Shown: positions 17,576 through 25,943 of the stretch, piece after piece | Position numbering within the stretch: the stretch's first letter is position 1 | Layout: every line of letters begins with the position of its first letter | Source: Nevskia soli | GTDB taxonomy: Bacteria; Pseudomonadota; Gammaproteobacteria; Nevskiales; Nevskiaceae | DNA length: 36,740 nucleotides | Assembly (NCBI GenBank): GCA_026224805.1 | Contig: JAMFRN010000167.1 | Span: 1 to 36,740, forward strand | Direction: 5' to 3' | Made by a program: the position numbers and the translations under genes | The notes under the pieces: model-generated | What the model was told of the DNA's origin: nothing | The model's database searches: none | Seen by the model: the letters and a program-made list of their open reading frames with translations, nothing else

Positions 17576-19252
17576 ATGGCTATCGCTAAAGCTTCCAATC
17601 CGAATTTTCAGGCTGACCTGGAGAAACTGTTCGGTCTCAAGTCGGTTTCGTACAAGTACGAACTGAGCAAGGAGGAGCTGTTCCACGAGGCGATCGGCCA
17701 TGATCGCGGCCGGGTCAGCCGCGATGGCGGCAACAACGAGCAGAAGGCGTTCCCGACCAAGCTGGGCGTGAATGGCCCGCTGGTGTACTACACCGATCCG
17801 GACTGCACCGGCCGCCGCACCAAGGACACCTTCGCGGTGAAATGGCCGGAAGTGGCGGACGAGATCTGGTTCAAGGCCGACCTCAGCCCCTACGATCCCG
17901 AGAAGTACCAGGGCCTGCTGCAGCGCGTGATCAAGCACCTCAACGACAAGAAGGCCACCCTGTACGTGAAGGACGTCTTCATGGGCAGCGACCCGGGCTT
18001 CGCCGTGCCGTACCGCTTCGTCGGCGAGTACGCCACGCACGCCATGTTCGTGCACAACATGTTCCCCAAGAACCTGCCCGGCGTGCAGGACGTGGACGCG
18101 CGCCGCTGGACCATGCTCAACGTGCCCAGCTTCGTCTGCGAGCCGGAGCGTGACGGCAGCCGCGCCGAAGTGGCCGTAATCATCGACGCGCGCAACAAGA
18201 TCTGCCTGGTGGCCGGCCGCGCCGACTATTGCGGCGTCAACAAGAAAACCATCTTCACCGTCGGCAACTACCTGCTGCCGAAGGAAGGCCGCCTGTCGAT
18301 GCACTGCTCGGCCAATGTCGGCGGCAAGAACGACGCGGCGATCCTGTTCGGCCTGTCCGGCACCGGCAAGACCACCCTCTCCGCCGACGCCGCGCGCCGC
18401 CTGATCGGCGACGACGAGACCATCTGGTCGGACAACGGCCTGTGCAACCTCGAGGACGGCTGCTACGCCAAGCTGATCAACCTGGACAAGGAAGCCGAGC
18501 CGGTCATCGCCGCCGCCCTGTCTAAGCCCGGCACCATCATCGAGAACGTGCCGCCGCTGCCGGGCAGGAAGATGGAAGAGTGCCACCCGGACGAGCTGGA
18601 CCTGAACGACGGCTCGCTGGCAGAGAACACCCGCTTCAGCTATCCGCTGGACGCCAACCCCAACGTCATGCCCAACGGCCAGGGGCCGCATCCGCAGACT
18701 ATCGTGCTGCTCACCGCCGATGCCTTTGGCGTGCTGCCGCCGATTTCGATCCTGGAACCTAAGGACGTGATGTACCACTTCGTTTCCGGCTTCACCGCGC
18801 GCGTCGCCGGCACCGAAGTCGGCGTGACCGAACCGCAGCCGACCTTCTCGGCGTGCTTCGGCGGCCCCTTCATGGCGCAGAAGCCGAACGTCTACGCCAA
18901 GCTGCTGGCCAAAAAGATGGAACAGCACAAGGCGCGCTGCATCCTGCTCAACACCGGCTGGAGCGGCGGCCCGCACGGCGTAGGCAAGCGCATGTCGATC
19001 AAGCTGACCCGCGCCCTGCTCAACGCCGCGCTCAACGGCGAGCTGGACAACGTCGAGACCGAAGTCCAGCCGACCCTCAACCTGAAGATGCCGAAATCCT
19101 GCCCGGGCGTGCCGAGCGAAATGCTCAATCCGCGCAACACCTGGACCGACAAGGCCGCTTACGACGATCAGGCGGTGAAGCTGCGCGACATGTTCCGCCA
19201 AAACTTCAAGAACAAGGGCTTCGCCGCATTCGGTATCGAAGAGCGCATCTAA
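17576..19252 (+). CDS. pckA: Phosphoenolpyruvate carboxykinase (ATP)
   Basis: PckA converts oxaloacetate plus ATP to phosphoenolpyruvate, the entry step of gluconeogenesis. The 558-residue protein shows the ATP-type hallmarks: NYLLPKEGRLSMHCSANVG, the kinase-1a P-loop GLSGTGKT at residues 259-266, the metal-binding LIGDDETIWSDNG, ENTRFSYPLD, and LNTGWSGGPHGVGKRM near the C-terminus. The GTP-dependent enzyme has a different P-loop and spacing. It is slightly longer than E. coli PckA (540), mainly at the N-terminus and in mid-protein loops. It stands alone between a gap and its own terminator, as is usual for this gene. Confidence 0.96.
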   Translation: MAIAKASNPNFQADLEKLFGLKSVSYKYELSKEELFHEAIGHDRGRVSRDGGNNEQKAFPTKLGVNGPLVYYTDPDCTGRRTKDTFAVKWPEVADEIWFKADLSPYDPEKYQGLLQRVIKHLNDKKATLYVKDVFMGSDPGFAVPYRFVGEYATHAMFVHNMFPKNLPGVQDVDARRWTMLNVPSFVCEPERDGSRAEVAVIIDARNKICLVAGRADYCGVNKKTIFTVGNYLLPKEGRLSMHCSANVGGKNDAAILFGLSGTGKTTLSADAARRLIGDDETIWSDNGLCNLEDGCYAKLINLDKEAEPVIAAALSKPGTIIENVPPLPGRKMEECHPDELDLNDGSLAENTRFSYPLDANPNVMPNGQGPHPQTIVLLTADAFGVLPPISILEPKDVMYHFVSGFTARVAGTEVGVTEPQPTFSACFGGPFMAQKPNVYAKLLAKKMEQHKARCILLNTGWSGGPHGVGKRMSIKLTRALLNAALNGELDNVETEVQPTLNLKMPKSCPGVPSEMLNPRNTWTDKAAYDDQAVKLRDMFRQNFKNKGFAAFGIEERI

Positions 19253-19280
19253 GCAGAAGTCAGCGGTATTGCAGTACAGT

Positions 19281-19316
19281 AAAACGGCCGCCGGGAAACC
19301 CGCGGCCGTTTTCGTT
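19281..19316 (+). terminator. Intrinsic terminator after pckA
   Basis: A perfect 11-bp stem (19281-19291 with 19302-19312), with a 10-base loop that can itself add three GC pairs, ends in TTTTCGTTT. It begins 28 bases after the pckA stop. The A-rich left flank also makes it usable from the other strand. It separates pckA from the dioxygenase gene that starts 18 bases later. Confidence 0.9.
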
Positions 19317-19333
19317 TGAGGAGGGAAACAACG

Positions 19334-20827
19334 ATGAGGGCAACCCTGGTCAACCGCGTGCGCTCGACCATCGATCCGGCCAACGATCACCCTTACCTCA
19401 ACGGCGCCTGGACGCCGATGCTGGAGGAGTGGGACGCCGAGGATCTGACAGTCGAAGGCAGCCTGCCGCGCGACCTCGACGGCGTCTACCTGCGCAACAG
19501 CGAGAACCAGGTGCACCAGCCGCTGGGCAAATACCATCCCTTCGACGGCGACGGCCTGCTGCACGCAATCCGCTTCCGCGACGGCAAGGCCTCCTACCGC
19601 AACCGCTTCGTGCGCACCGAGGGTTTTGTCGCCGAGCAGGCCGCGGGCCGCGCACTGTGGTCGGGTCTGGCAGAGATGCCGCCGCGTTCGGAACGCGCCG
19701 GCTGGGGGGCGCAGGGCGCGCTGAAGGACTCCTCCAGCACCGACGTAGTGGTACATGCCGGCCGTGCCCTGAGCTCCTTCTACCAGTGCGGCGCGCTGTA
19801 CCAGCTCGATCCGCAGACCCTGCAGCAGTTCGGCCCGGCCGAATGGGACGGCGCCTTCCCCGCCGAGGGCGTCTCGGCGCATGCCAAGGTCGATGTCACC
19901 ACCGGCGAGCTGCTGTTCTTCAACTACTCCAAGCACGCGCCCTATATGTACTGCGGCGTGGTCAGTGCCGCCGGCAAGCTAACGCACTATCAGCCGGTAC
20001 TCCTGCCCGGCCCGCGCCTGCCGCACGATATGGCGTACACGCGGCACTTCATGATCCTCAACGACTTCCCCCTGTTCTGGGACGCCAGCCTGTTCGGCAA
20101 GGGCCTGCATGTCGCCCGCATACACGACCTGCCCTCGCGCTTCGCCCTGGTGCCGCGCCCTGGCGTGAACGGAACTGCCGGTTCGGACACCATCCGCTGG
20201 TTCGAGGCCGATCCGACCTATGTGCTGCATTTCGTCAACGCCTGGGAAGAGGGCGACGAGGTGGTGCTGAACGGCTACCGCCAGCGCAATCCGATGCCGC
20301 CGCCGCTGGCCCATGCGCCCAGGCCCTACGCCATGCTAATGGCCTACACCGACCTGCATTCGCTCAAGCCGCAGTTATGGCGCTGGCGCTTCAACCTGCG
20401 CACCGGTGCGACCCGCGAGGAACCGCTGGACGAGGGCATCAGCGAGTTCGGTAGCTTCAACCACCAGCACTCCATGCAACCCAACCGCTATGTCTACAGC
20501 GCCCTGGGCGAACCGGGGATGTTCCTGTTCAACGGCCTGTGCAAGCACGACCTGCGGAACAAAACCCGGCAGGACGTGTCTTTCGGTGCGGGCGTGTACG
20601 GCAGCGAAGCGCCGTTCGCCCCGCGCAACAACAGCCAGTCGGAGGACGACGGCTACCTCGTCACCTTCATCACCGACATGAACCGCGATTGTTCCGAATG
20701 CTGGGTCTACGCCGCACAGGACCTGGGCGCAGGCCCTCTGGCGAAAGTGCGCCTGCCGGCGCGCATCCCCAGCGGCACCCATGCCTGCTGGGCAGCGGCG
20801 ACGGAACTGGACAGTTCAACCCACTGA
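19334..20827 (+). CDS. Carotenoid cleavage oxygenase family dioxygenase
   Basis: The 497-residue protein belongs to the non-haem iron carotenoid oxygenase family, which cleaves C=C bonds of carotenoids, apocarotenoids or stilbenes such as lignostilbene. The four iron-binding histidines fall in the expected contexts: His183 (SAHAKVD), His231 (LPHDMAYTRHF), His299 (VLHFVNAWEEGDE) and His483 (SGTHACW). GSLPRDLDGVYLRNSENQ at the N-terminus and HPFDGDGLLHAIRF (first blade) are family-typical. The ATG at 19334 follows a strong GAGGAGGG site at 19319-19326; an upstream TTG at 19316 overlaps that site and is rejected. It is 7 bp ahead of a fumarylacetoacetate-hydrolase-family gene, probably as an operon. 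The substrate cannot be told from sequence. Confidence 0.88.
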   Translation: MRATLVNRVRSTIDPANDHPYLNGAWTPMLEEWDAEDLTVEGSLPRDLDGVYLRNSENQVHQPLGKYHPFDGDGLLHAIRFRDGKASYRNRFVRTEGFVAEQAAGRALWSGLAEMPPRSERAGWGAQGALKDSSSTDVVVHAGRALSSFYQCGALYQLDPQTLQQFGPAEWDGAFPAEGVSAHAKVDVTTGELLFFNYSKHAPYMYCGVVSAAGKLTHYQPVLLPGPRLPHDMAYTRHFMILNDFPLFWDASLFGKGLHVARIHDLPSRFALVPRPGVNGTAGSDTIRWFEADPTYVLHFVNAWEEGDEVVLNGYRQRNPMPPPLAHAPRPYAMLMAYTDLHSLKPQLWRWRFNLRTGATREEPLDEGISEFGSFNHQHSMQPNRYVYSALGEPGMFLFNGLCKHDLRNKTRQDVSFGAGVYGSEAPFAPRNNSQSEDDGYLVTFITDMNRDCSECWVYAAQDLGAGPLAKVRLPARIPSGTHACWAAATELDSSTH

Positions 20828-20834
20828 GAACCGA

Positions 20835-21452
20835 ATGAACGTCAAACGCATCTTCTGCATCGGCCGCAACTACGCCGAGCACATCAAGGAACTGGGCAAC
20901 GCGCCGGACGAGGCCTTTGTGCTGTTCATGAAGCCGCCCTCCTGCGTGGTGCCGGCAGGACAGACGCTGACCCTGCCGCGCGGCAAGGGCAGCGTCCATC
21001 ACGAGGCGGAACTGGTGGTCGCGCTGACCGGTGGTGGCGCCGACATTGCGGAAGACGCGGCGCTCAGCCACATCAGCCACCTCACCCTCGGCCTGGACCT
21101 GACCCTGCGCGACCTGCAGAACGAACTGAAGAAGAAAGGTTCACCCTGGGAACTGAGCAAGGCTTTCGACCAGGCCGCACCGCTGGGCGAATGGAAGCCG
21201 TATCACGGGCAGGACCTGCAGGCGCTGGAATTCAGCTTCCACGTCAACGGCGCGCCGCGCCAGCACGGCAAGACCGCCGACATGCTGTTTTCCGTGGCAC
21301 GGCAGATCCACATCCTGTCGCGGACCTGGGCACTGCAGGACGGCGACATCATCTATACCGGCACGCCCTCCGGCGTCGGTCCGCTGGTCCCAGGCGACCG
21401 CCTGCTGCTGGAGAGCGAGGGCATCGGCCGCTTCGAGTGGAACTGCGCCTGA
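20835..21452 (+). CDS. Fumarylacetoacetate hydrolase family protein
   Basis: The 205-residue protein is a short, single-domain FAH family member. It opens with RIFCIGRNYAEHIKELGN and FMKPPSCVV, has the metal-ligand motif HHEAELVVAL (Glu-x-Glu), a distant Asp in LGLDLTLRDLQNELK, and the YTGTPSGVGPLVPGD signature. Bacterial members act as fumarylpyruvate or acylpyruvate hydrolases, oxaloacetate decarboxylases, or C-C bond hydrolases in aromatic degradation. The ATG at 20835 begins 7 bp after the dioxygenase stop; a longer in-frame ORF from 20781 would overlap that gene and lacks family similarity. Being next to an oxygenase suggests ring- or chain-cleavage catabolism, which is inference. Confidence 0.88.
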   Translation: MNVKRIFCIGRNYAEHIKELGNAPDEAFVLFMKPPSCVVPAGQTLTLPRGKGSVHHEAELVVALTGGGADIAEDAALSHISHLTLGLDLTLRDLQNELKKKGSPWELSKAFDQAAPLGEWKPYHGQDLQALEFSFHVNGAPRQHGKTADMLFSVARQIHILSRTWALQDGDIIYTGTPSGVGPLVPGDRLLLESEGIGRFEWNCA

Positions 21453-21474
21453 ACCGGAGGGACGAGCACCCCGC

Positions 21475-22356
21475 TCAGTGCAGGTGGCGCAGCTTGTCCG
21501 GATTGCGCACCGTGTAAAGCCGGGCGATCAGCCCGTCGCGCACTTCCAGTGCGATAGTCTGGAACGGTCCCGAAGGGCCCAGCAGCATCATCCCCGGCAT
21601 GCCATTGATACGCGCCGGGTGCACCTGCATGTCGGCCGTGCCGTAGCGGCGCAAAACGCCGAGCAGGAAGCGGGCGATGTGCTGCGGACCGGACACCGGC
21701 TTCAGCGCCGCCTTCACCTTGCCGCCGCCGTCGGAGTAGAACACCGCGTCCTGCGCCAGCACGCGGCTCAGCGCGGCCACGTCGCCGCTGCCGAGCGCGC
21801 TGGTGAACGCGGAAAACACCCGCGCCTCTTCTTCCGCCGAAGGCCGGAAGCGCGGCTTTTCCTCGCGTACGTGATTGCGCGCCCGCGTCGCCAGCTGGCG
21901 GCAGGCCGCCGCCTCGCGGCCCAGGGCTTCACCCACCTGCTCGAAACTCATGTCGAATACGTCGTGCAGCAGGAAGGCCGCGCGTTCCAGCGGCGACAGC
22001 CGCTCCAGCGCCAGCAACAGGGCCACCGACAGGTCATTGGCGTATTCGCCGGTGCTTTCCACCGACAGCGAGCTGTCATCGAGCAGCGGCTCCGGCAGCC
22101 AGGGGCCGACATAATCCTCGCGCTGCACCCGCGCCGACTTGAGATGATCCAGGCACAGGCGCGTGACCGTCCTCGACAAAAAGGCGCGCGGCTCGCGCAC
22201 TGCGGCGCGGTCCGTGGCATGCCAGCGCAGATAGGCTTCCTGCACCATGTCCTCGGCTTCCGCGCGCGAGCCCAGCATGCGGTATGCCAGGCCGGTGAGC
22301 AACCCGCGCAGGGACTCGAAGCTCGCCCCCGCATCGCTGGCCTGCCCTTTGCTCAT
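21475..22356 (-). CDS. ECF41-family sigma factor with C-terminal SnoaL-like domain
   Basis: The 293-residue protein has sigma region 2 (about 13-80, including AEDMVQEAYLRWH), region 4 (about 110-165, LERLSPLERAAFLLHDVFDMSFEQVG) and a C-terminal NTF2/SnoaL-like domain (about 180-293). The three sequence marks of group ECF41 are all present: WLPEP at 86-90 in the linker, DGGGK at 209-213 and NPDKL at 285-289. In this group the fused domain, rather than an anti-sigma factor, controls activity. The ATG at 22356 is used because upstream codons overlap the CMD-like gene and lack similarity. It is the last gene of the three-gene unit behind the promoter at 23352-23378, so positive autoregulation is expected. 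No anti-sigma gene is nearby. Confidence 0.93.
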   Translation of the reverse strand: MSKGQASDAGASFESLRGLLTGLAYRMLGSRAEAEDMVQEAYLRWHATDRAAVREPRAFLSRTVTRLCLDHLKSARVQREDYVGPWLPEPLLDDSSLSVESTGEYANDLSVALLLALERLSPLERAAFLLHDVFDMSFEQVGEALGREAAACRQLATRARNHVREEKPRFRPSAEEEARVFSAFTSALGSGDVAALSRVLAQDAVFYSDGGGKVKAALKPVSGPQHIARFLLGVLRRYGTADMQVHPARINGMPGMMLLGPSGPFQTIALEVRDGLIARLYTVRNPDKLRHLH

Positions 22357-22366
22357 GGAGCGTGCC

Positions 22367-22918
22367 TCATGCCGGCGCGGCATGCACCGGCATGTCGACG
22401 CCGCCGACACGCACCCGGACACAGGCATGCCCATGCCCCAGCGCATATTTCAGCGTCGGGAACACACGCGCGGAAGTAAGGGCGAAGGCCAGCGACACCA
22501 GGGCCCGGCCGCCCCACAGCCGCAGGATCTCGTCGCGAAGTTCGTCGGCCGCGCCGGCGTGCGCCAGGGCGGCCTGGGCGAAGCGGAAACCCAGCGTCGC
22601 CTCCTGCGTCATCGCCGCCGTATCGCGACGCAGAATGGCGCGGATCTGCACCGGGTCCACGCCCTCGCGTTCCGCCATGCCGGCGACCAGCTGGGTGCAG
22701 GGACCGCAGTCCTCCCCCAGCGTGCCGACCAGCTTGGCCGCATACCAGGCCTGCAACGGCACATCCTGGCGATGCTGCGCAAAACCCATGATGCGATTGA
22801 AGCGGATCAGGGCCTGCGGACTGGCATCGAGAATCTGGCGCGCGTATCCCATGTCGTAGTCGTGTTCGCGCTCGAACGCGGCGATGCGCCAACGGATCAG
22901 CTTTTTCAGGGGACTCAT
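22367..22918 (-). CDS. AhpD/carboxymuconolactone-decarboxylase-like protein
   Basis: The 183-residue, mostly helical protein carries a CxxC motif at Cys71/Cys74 (EDCGPCTQLVAG) in the position where AhpD-like members of the CMD superfamily have their redox-active pair. Helices such as FAQHRQDVPLQAWYAAKLVGT fit the AhpD fold. Members act in peroxide or thiol redox chemistry, but the substrate is unknown here. The ATG at 22918 follows AAGGAG. It lies 13 bp after the 4-TM gene and 10 bp before the ECF41 sigma gene. Carboxymuconolactone decarboxylases are among the known genomic partners and targets of ECF41 sigma factors, which supports the assignment. Confidence 0.8.
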   Translation of the reverse strand: MSPLKKLIRWRIAAFEREHDYDMGYARQILDASPQALIRFNRIMGFAQHRQDVPLQAWYAAKLVGTLGEDCGPCTQLVAGMAEREGVDPVQIRAILRRDTAAMTQEATLGFRFAQAALAHAGAADELRDEILRLWGGRALVSLAFALTSARVFPTLKYALGHGHACVRVRVGGVDMPVHAAPA

Positions 22919-22931
22919 CGACCTTGCTCCT

Positions 22932-23321
22932 TCAGGACAGCTTCTGCCGCGGCCAGGCCAGCCATAAAGCCCACACCGCGGGAATGATCACCAGCACGGT
23001 ATCGATGGCGAAGTGCGCCGGCTCCTCGCGCCCGGCCAGCAGGTCCCAGACATGGGTCAGCGCATGCAGGCCCAGGAACAGGCTGCCGATCAGCGCGGCG
23101 GGCCAGGCTTTCTCATTCCGCGCCAGCCACATCAGGCCAGCACCCGCCGCGATGAAGGCACAGCCGATATCGCGCACGAAATGCGGATTGAACGGACCGG
23201 TGCCCGGCACCGTGGGGATGGTGTGGTACCAAAGCTCCGGCGCCAGCAGCATGAACACGCCGTTGAGCAGTTGCAGCAGGCCCAGCACCATTGCCGACCA
23301 GATTACAAAAGCGCTACGCAT
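22932..23321 (-). CDS. Small four-TM membrane protein (DoxX-like) in the ECF41 operon
   Basis: The 129-residue protein has about four hydrophobic helices: residues 5-25 (FVIWSAMVLGLLQLLNGVFM), about 47-65, 70-90 and 103-122. A short extracytoplasmic loop, WYHTIPTVPGTGPFNPHFVRD, follows the first. This resembles small DoxX-like or DUF-type membrane proteins, though I cannot assign a family with certainty. The ATG at 23321 has a near-perfect GAGGAGG site; an upstream in-frame ATG (23423) would run through the promoter and is rejected. It is the first gene after the ECF41-type promoter and is followed closely by the CMD-like and sigma genes. Confidence 0.75.
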   Translation of the reverse strand: MRSAFVIWSAMVLGLLQLLNGVFMLLAPELWYHTIPTVPGTGPFNPHFVRDIGCAFIAAGAGLMWLARNEKAWPAALIGSLFLGLHALTHVWDLLAGREEPAHFAIDTVLVIIPAVWALWLAWPRQKLS

Positions 23322-23351
23322 CGCATCCTCCTCGTTTATCTCCAAAGACAG

Positions 23352-23378
23352 GACGAGACAGCATGCCCCGATGTGACA
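23352..23378 (-). promoter_or_regulatory. Predicted ECF41-dependent promoter
   Basis: On the minus strand TGTCACA (23378-23372) is followed after 16 bases by CGTC (23355-23352). This matches the published ECF41 target motif, TGTCACA in the -35 and CGTC in the -10 region. Transcription would start near 23345, giving a leader of about 25 bases that contains the GAGGAGG site of the first gene. The -35 overlaps a 12-base palindrome, ACATGCACATGT (23376-23387), which could bind another regulator. On the plus strand a TATATA stretch at 23388-23393 could serve the divergent MFS gene. Confidence 0.8.
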
Positions 23379-23421
23379 TGCACATGTTATATACAGACTC
23401 GATGCTCCCTCACCTGCCCCC

Positions 23422-24621
23422 ATGAGCCAAGTTCCCGCCGCCGCGCAGACCTCTACCTGGTCCGCGCGCTCCGCCCTCTATTTCGTGCTGCTGTTCGGCG
23501 TGGTCAGCCTGTTCGCGGACTTTGCCTACGAGGGCGCGCGCGGCGTCAACGGCCCTTTTCTGGGCCTGCTCGGCGCCAGCGGTTTCACGGTAGGCGTCAT
23601 CGCCGGGGCTGGCGAATTGCTGGGGTACACCCTGCGCCTGCTGTCGGGCCGCGCCGCCGACCGCACGCGCCTGTACTGGCCGATCACCATCTGCGGCTAC
23701 CTGGTGCAGATGCTGGCGGTGCCGGCGCTGGCCCTGGCCGGAAACTGGCCGGTTGCGGCGGCCCTGATCATCCTGGAGCGCACCGGCAAGGCGATCCGCA
23801 AGCCGGCCACCGGGGTGATGCTGGCCGGCGCCGGCGAGCGTATCGGCCGCGGCTGGGCCTTTGGCCTGTACGAGGGGCTGGACCAGCTCGGCGCCCTGCT
23901 CGGCCCGCTGCTGGTGGCGCTGGTGCTGGCACGGCAGCACGAAAATTACCGCCTCGCCTTTGCCTGGCTCGGCATACCGGCCTTGATCACCATGCTGCTG
24001 GTGCTGACGGCACGCCTGCGCTTCGCCCGGGCCGGGATCATCCAGCATCACTCCGCATCCACCGCCGACGGCGGCTACCCGCCGGCCTTCTGGTGGTACC
24101 TGGCCGGGGCCGGCCTGGTCGGCTTCGGTTTCGCCGACTACCCGCTCATCGCCTTCCACTTCACGCGCAGCGGCAGCGTCGACGCGGTGTGGGTGCCGCT
24201 GCTGTACGCAGCTGCGATGGCCGCGGGCGGTGCCGCCTCGCTGCTGTTCGGCAAGCTCTACGACCGCAGCGGCCTGATTGTGCTGGCACCGCTGACGCTG
24301 CTGGTTGCGGCATTTCCGCCGCTGGTATTTTTCGGCCATTTCAACGCCGCCCTGCTCGGCGCCCTGCTGTGGGGCATCGGCCTGGGCGTGCACGAATCGG
24401 TGATGTCGGCCGCAGTGGCAGGGATGGTGCCGTCGCGGCGGCTGGGCTCGGCCTACGGCCTGTTCACCGCCATCTTCGGCCTGGCCTGGTTTGCCGGCAG
24501 CGCCACCTTGGGCGCGCTGTACGACGTTTCGATCACGGCCACCGTCGCCGTGGCGGTCGCGGCGCAATTGCTGGCCCTGCCGCCGCTGCTGGTGGCGGCG
24601 CGCAAGCTGCGCGGCGCATGA
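23422..24621 (+). CDS. Major facilitator superfamily transporter
   Basis: The 399-residue protein is an inner-membrane MFS permease with about 11-12 hydrophobic helices split by a central polar loop near residues 200-220 (RAGIIQHHSASTADGGY). Loop 2-3 has GRAADRTRLYW, a version of the MFS A motif, with a matching FGKLYDRSG in the second half. The segment FADFAYEGARGVNGPFLGLLG near the start is typical of a group of uncharacterised MFS proteins. The substrate is unknown. No clear Shine-Dalgarno precedes the ATG at 23422. It overlaps the acpH-like gene by 4 bp (ATGA). It is divergent from the ECF41 operon across 100 bp, so shared control is possible but not shown. Confidence 0.85.
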   Translation: MSQVPAAAQTSTWSARSALYFVLLFGVVSLFADFAYEGARGVNGPFLGLLGASGFTVGVIAGAGELLGYTLRLLSGRAADRTRLYWPITICGYLVQMLAVPALALAGNWPVAAALIILERTGKAIRKPATGVMLAGAGERIGRGWAFGLYEGLDQLGALLGPLLVALVLARQHENYRLAFAWLGIPALITMLLVLTARLRFARAGIIQHHSASTADGGYPPAFWWYLAGAGLVGFGFADYPLIAFHFTRSGSVDAVWVPLLYAAAMAAGGAASLLFGKLYDRSGLIVLAPLTLLVAAFPPLVFFGHFNAALLGALLWGIGLGVHESVMSAAVAGMVPSRRLGSAYGLFTAIFGLAWFAGSATLGALYDVSITATVAVAVAAQLLALPPLLVAARKLRGA

Positions 24622-25214
24622 ACTACCTGGCGCATCTGTGGCTGAGCGAACAGGCGGGGCTGCCGCTGCCCGGCGCGATTCTCGGCGACATGGTGCGGGG
24701 GCGACTGGATGGCCGCTTCCCGCCACAACTGGAGCGTTCGATTCAGCTGCACCGGCGCATCGATGTCGTCACCGATGCGCACCCGCTGGTGGTCGCCGAA
24801 CGCAGCCGTTACGCCCCGGGCGCACGGCGCTATGCCGGCATTGTGCTCGACATCGTCCACGATCATTGCCTGGCGCTGGACTGGCCGCGCTACAGCGATG
24901 AGAGCCTCGGCGACTTCGCGCGCCGCGCCGCGCAAGACCTGGCAGCGGAAAGCGCGGGCTTCGCCCTGGCCGGAAAGGCCGCGCCGCCGGCCTGGCGCTT
25001 CCGCCGCCTGCTGCTGTCCTATGCCGGCGCCAAGGGCATCGATCGCGCCATCCGGCGCACCGCGTCTTGGCTGAAAAAACCGGAAGGCTTGATCGAGGCC
25101 GGGCGCGACTGGCGCGACCATCTGCCGCAAGCACAGGCCGGGCTGCCGCAGCTGCTTGCCGACCTGCGCCGCACCGCCGTGGATTTCGCCGGGGAAACTG
25201 CTCAGCGGCCGTAA
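24618..25214 (+). CDS. acpH: Acyl carrier protein phosphodiesterase (AcpH-like)
   Basis: AcpH removes the 4'-phosphopantetheine arm from holo-ACP. The 198-residue protein has the family N-terminus MNYLAHLWLSEQAGLPLPGA followed by ILGDMVRG, then the HRRIDVVTDAHP motif, and the metal-ligand segment VLDIVHDHCLALDW. These Asp/His positions belong to the HD-like active site of the family. The ATG at 24618 overlaps the MFS stop. A much longer open frame runs upstream of it through the MFS gene but is a shadow. The 3' end overlaps the convergent M50 protease gene by 13 bp. Confidence 0.88.
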   Translation: MNYLAHLWLSEQAGLPLPGAILGDMVRGRLDGRFPPQLERSIQLHRRIDVVTDAHPLVVAERSRYAPGARRYAGIVLDIVHDHCLALDWPRYSDESLGDFARRAAQDLAAESAGFALAGKAAPPAWRFRRLLLSYAGAKGIDRAIRRTASWLKKPEGLIEAGRDWRDHLPQAQAGLPQLLADLRRTAVDFAGETAQRP

Positions 25215-25918
25215 GTCAGGGCCAGGTCCTGATGCAGGGAGTAAGTCATGGCGCCGAGGAAGATCACCAGACCCAGGTAACAGACGCCATAGTTGATGCG
25301 CACCGGCGCCGGCACGTCGTAGTAGGCAGCGCCCTCCTGCGGCGCGCCGCTCCAGGCCTGGCGCAGCTTGGGCCAGGCGAGGATGGCGATGAGCAGGAAC
25401 ATCGGGCTCGGATGCAGGATGAACAGCCCTACCAGGATCGGCACGCCAAACAGCCAGATACGCGGCGAGATCACCGCGGTGATGCGGCCGCCGTCCAGCG
25501 GCGACACCGGAATCAGGTTGAACAGGTTGATCATGCAACCGGCGTAGGCCAGCGCCAGCAGCAGGCCGCTGCCGGTCTCGCGCGCCGCGAAATAACAGGC
25601 CAGCGAGGCGACCGTGCCGGCTACCGGTCCGGCGATTCCCACATAGGCTTCGGTTTCGGCGTCGTGCGGCATCTGCTTGAGCTGGATCCAGGCGCCGACG
25701 AAGGGGATGAAGGTCGGCGCACCCACGTCCAGGCCACGCCGGCGCGCCGCGATGTAATGCCCCATCTCGTGGAACAGGATCAGCAGCACGAAGCCGGCCG
25801 CGTAAGCCCAGCCGAAGATGAATGAGTAGACCACCACCGACAGCAGCATGGTGCCGGCGGTCAGCGCCACCTTGCCGAACTTGGCGCCCTTCAGCAGCAG
25901 CAATAACGCGCTGATCAT
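25202..25918 (-). CDS. M50 family (site-2-protease-like) membrane metalloprotease
   Basis: The 238-residue protein is an integral-membrane zinc protease of the M50 family. The zinc motif HEMGH is at residues 50-54 inside a helix (FVLLILFHEMGHYIAARRRG), and the third ligand region NLIPVSPLDGGR ends near residue 145, both within TM segments. Four to six hydrophobic helices are visible. There is no PDZ or CBS domain, so it is a minimal form and its substrate is unknown. It is the last gene of a minus-strand run that begins with the GMC oxidoreductase and lies 25 bp after the acyltransferase gene. Its 3' end overlaps the acpH-like gene. Confidence 0.88.
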   Translation of the reverse strand: MISALLLLLKGAKFGKVALTAGTMLLSVVVYSFIFGWAYAAGFVLLILFHEMGHYIAARRRGLDVGAPTFIPFVGAWIQLKQMPHDAETEAYVGIAGPVAGTVASLACYFAARETGSGLLLALAYAGCMINLFNLIPVSPLDGGRITAVISPRIWLFGVPILVGLFILHPSPMFLLIAILAWPKLRQAWSGAPQEGAAYYDVPAPVRINYGVCYLGLVIFLGAMTYSLHQDLALTYGR

Positions 25919-25943
25919 GGCAGGAATCCGCTGAGCGTTGGGT

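Noticed and set aside
17537-19936. 799-codon minus-strand ORF opposite pckA and the start of the dioxygenase gene
   Set aside because: It runs across a strong terminator and two well-supported genes on the plus strand; composition is shadow-like.
23013-24617. Long plus-strand open frame upstream of the acpH-like gene
   Set aside because: Only its last 198 codons (from 24618) show AcpH similarity; the rest overlaps the MFS gene and the ECF41 operon in another frame.
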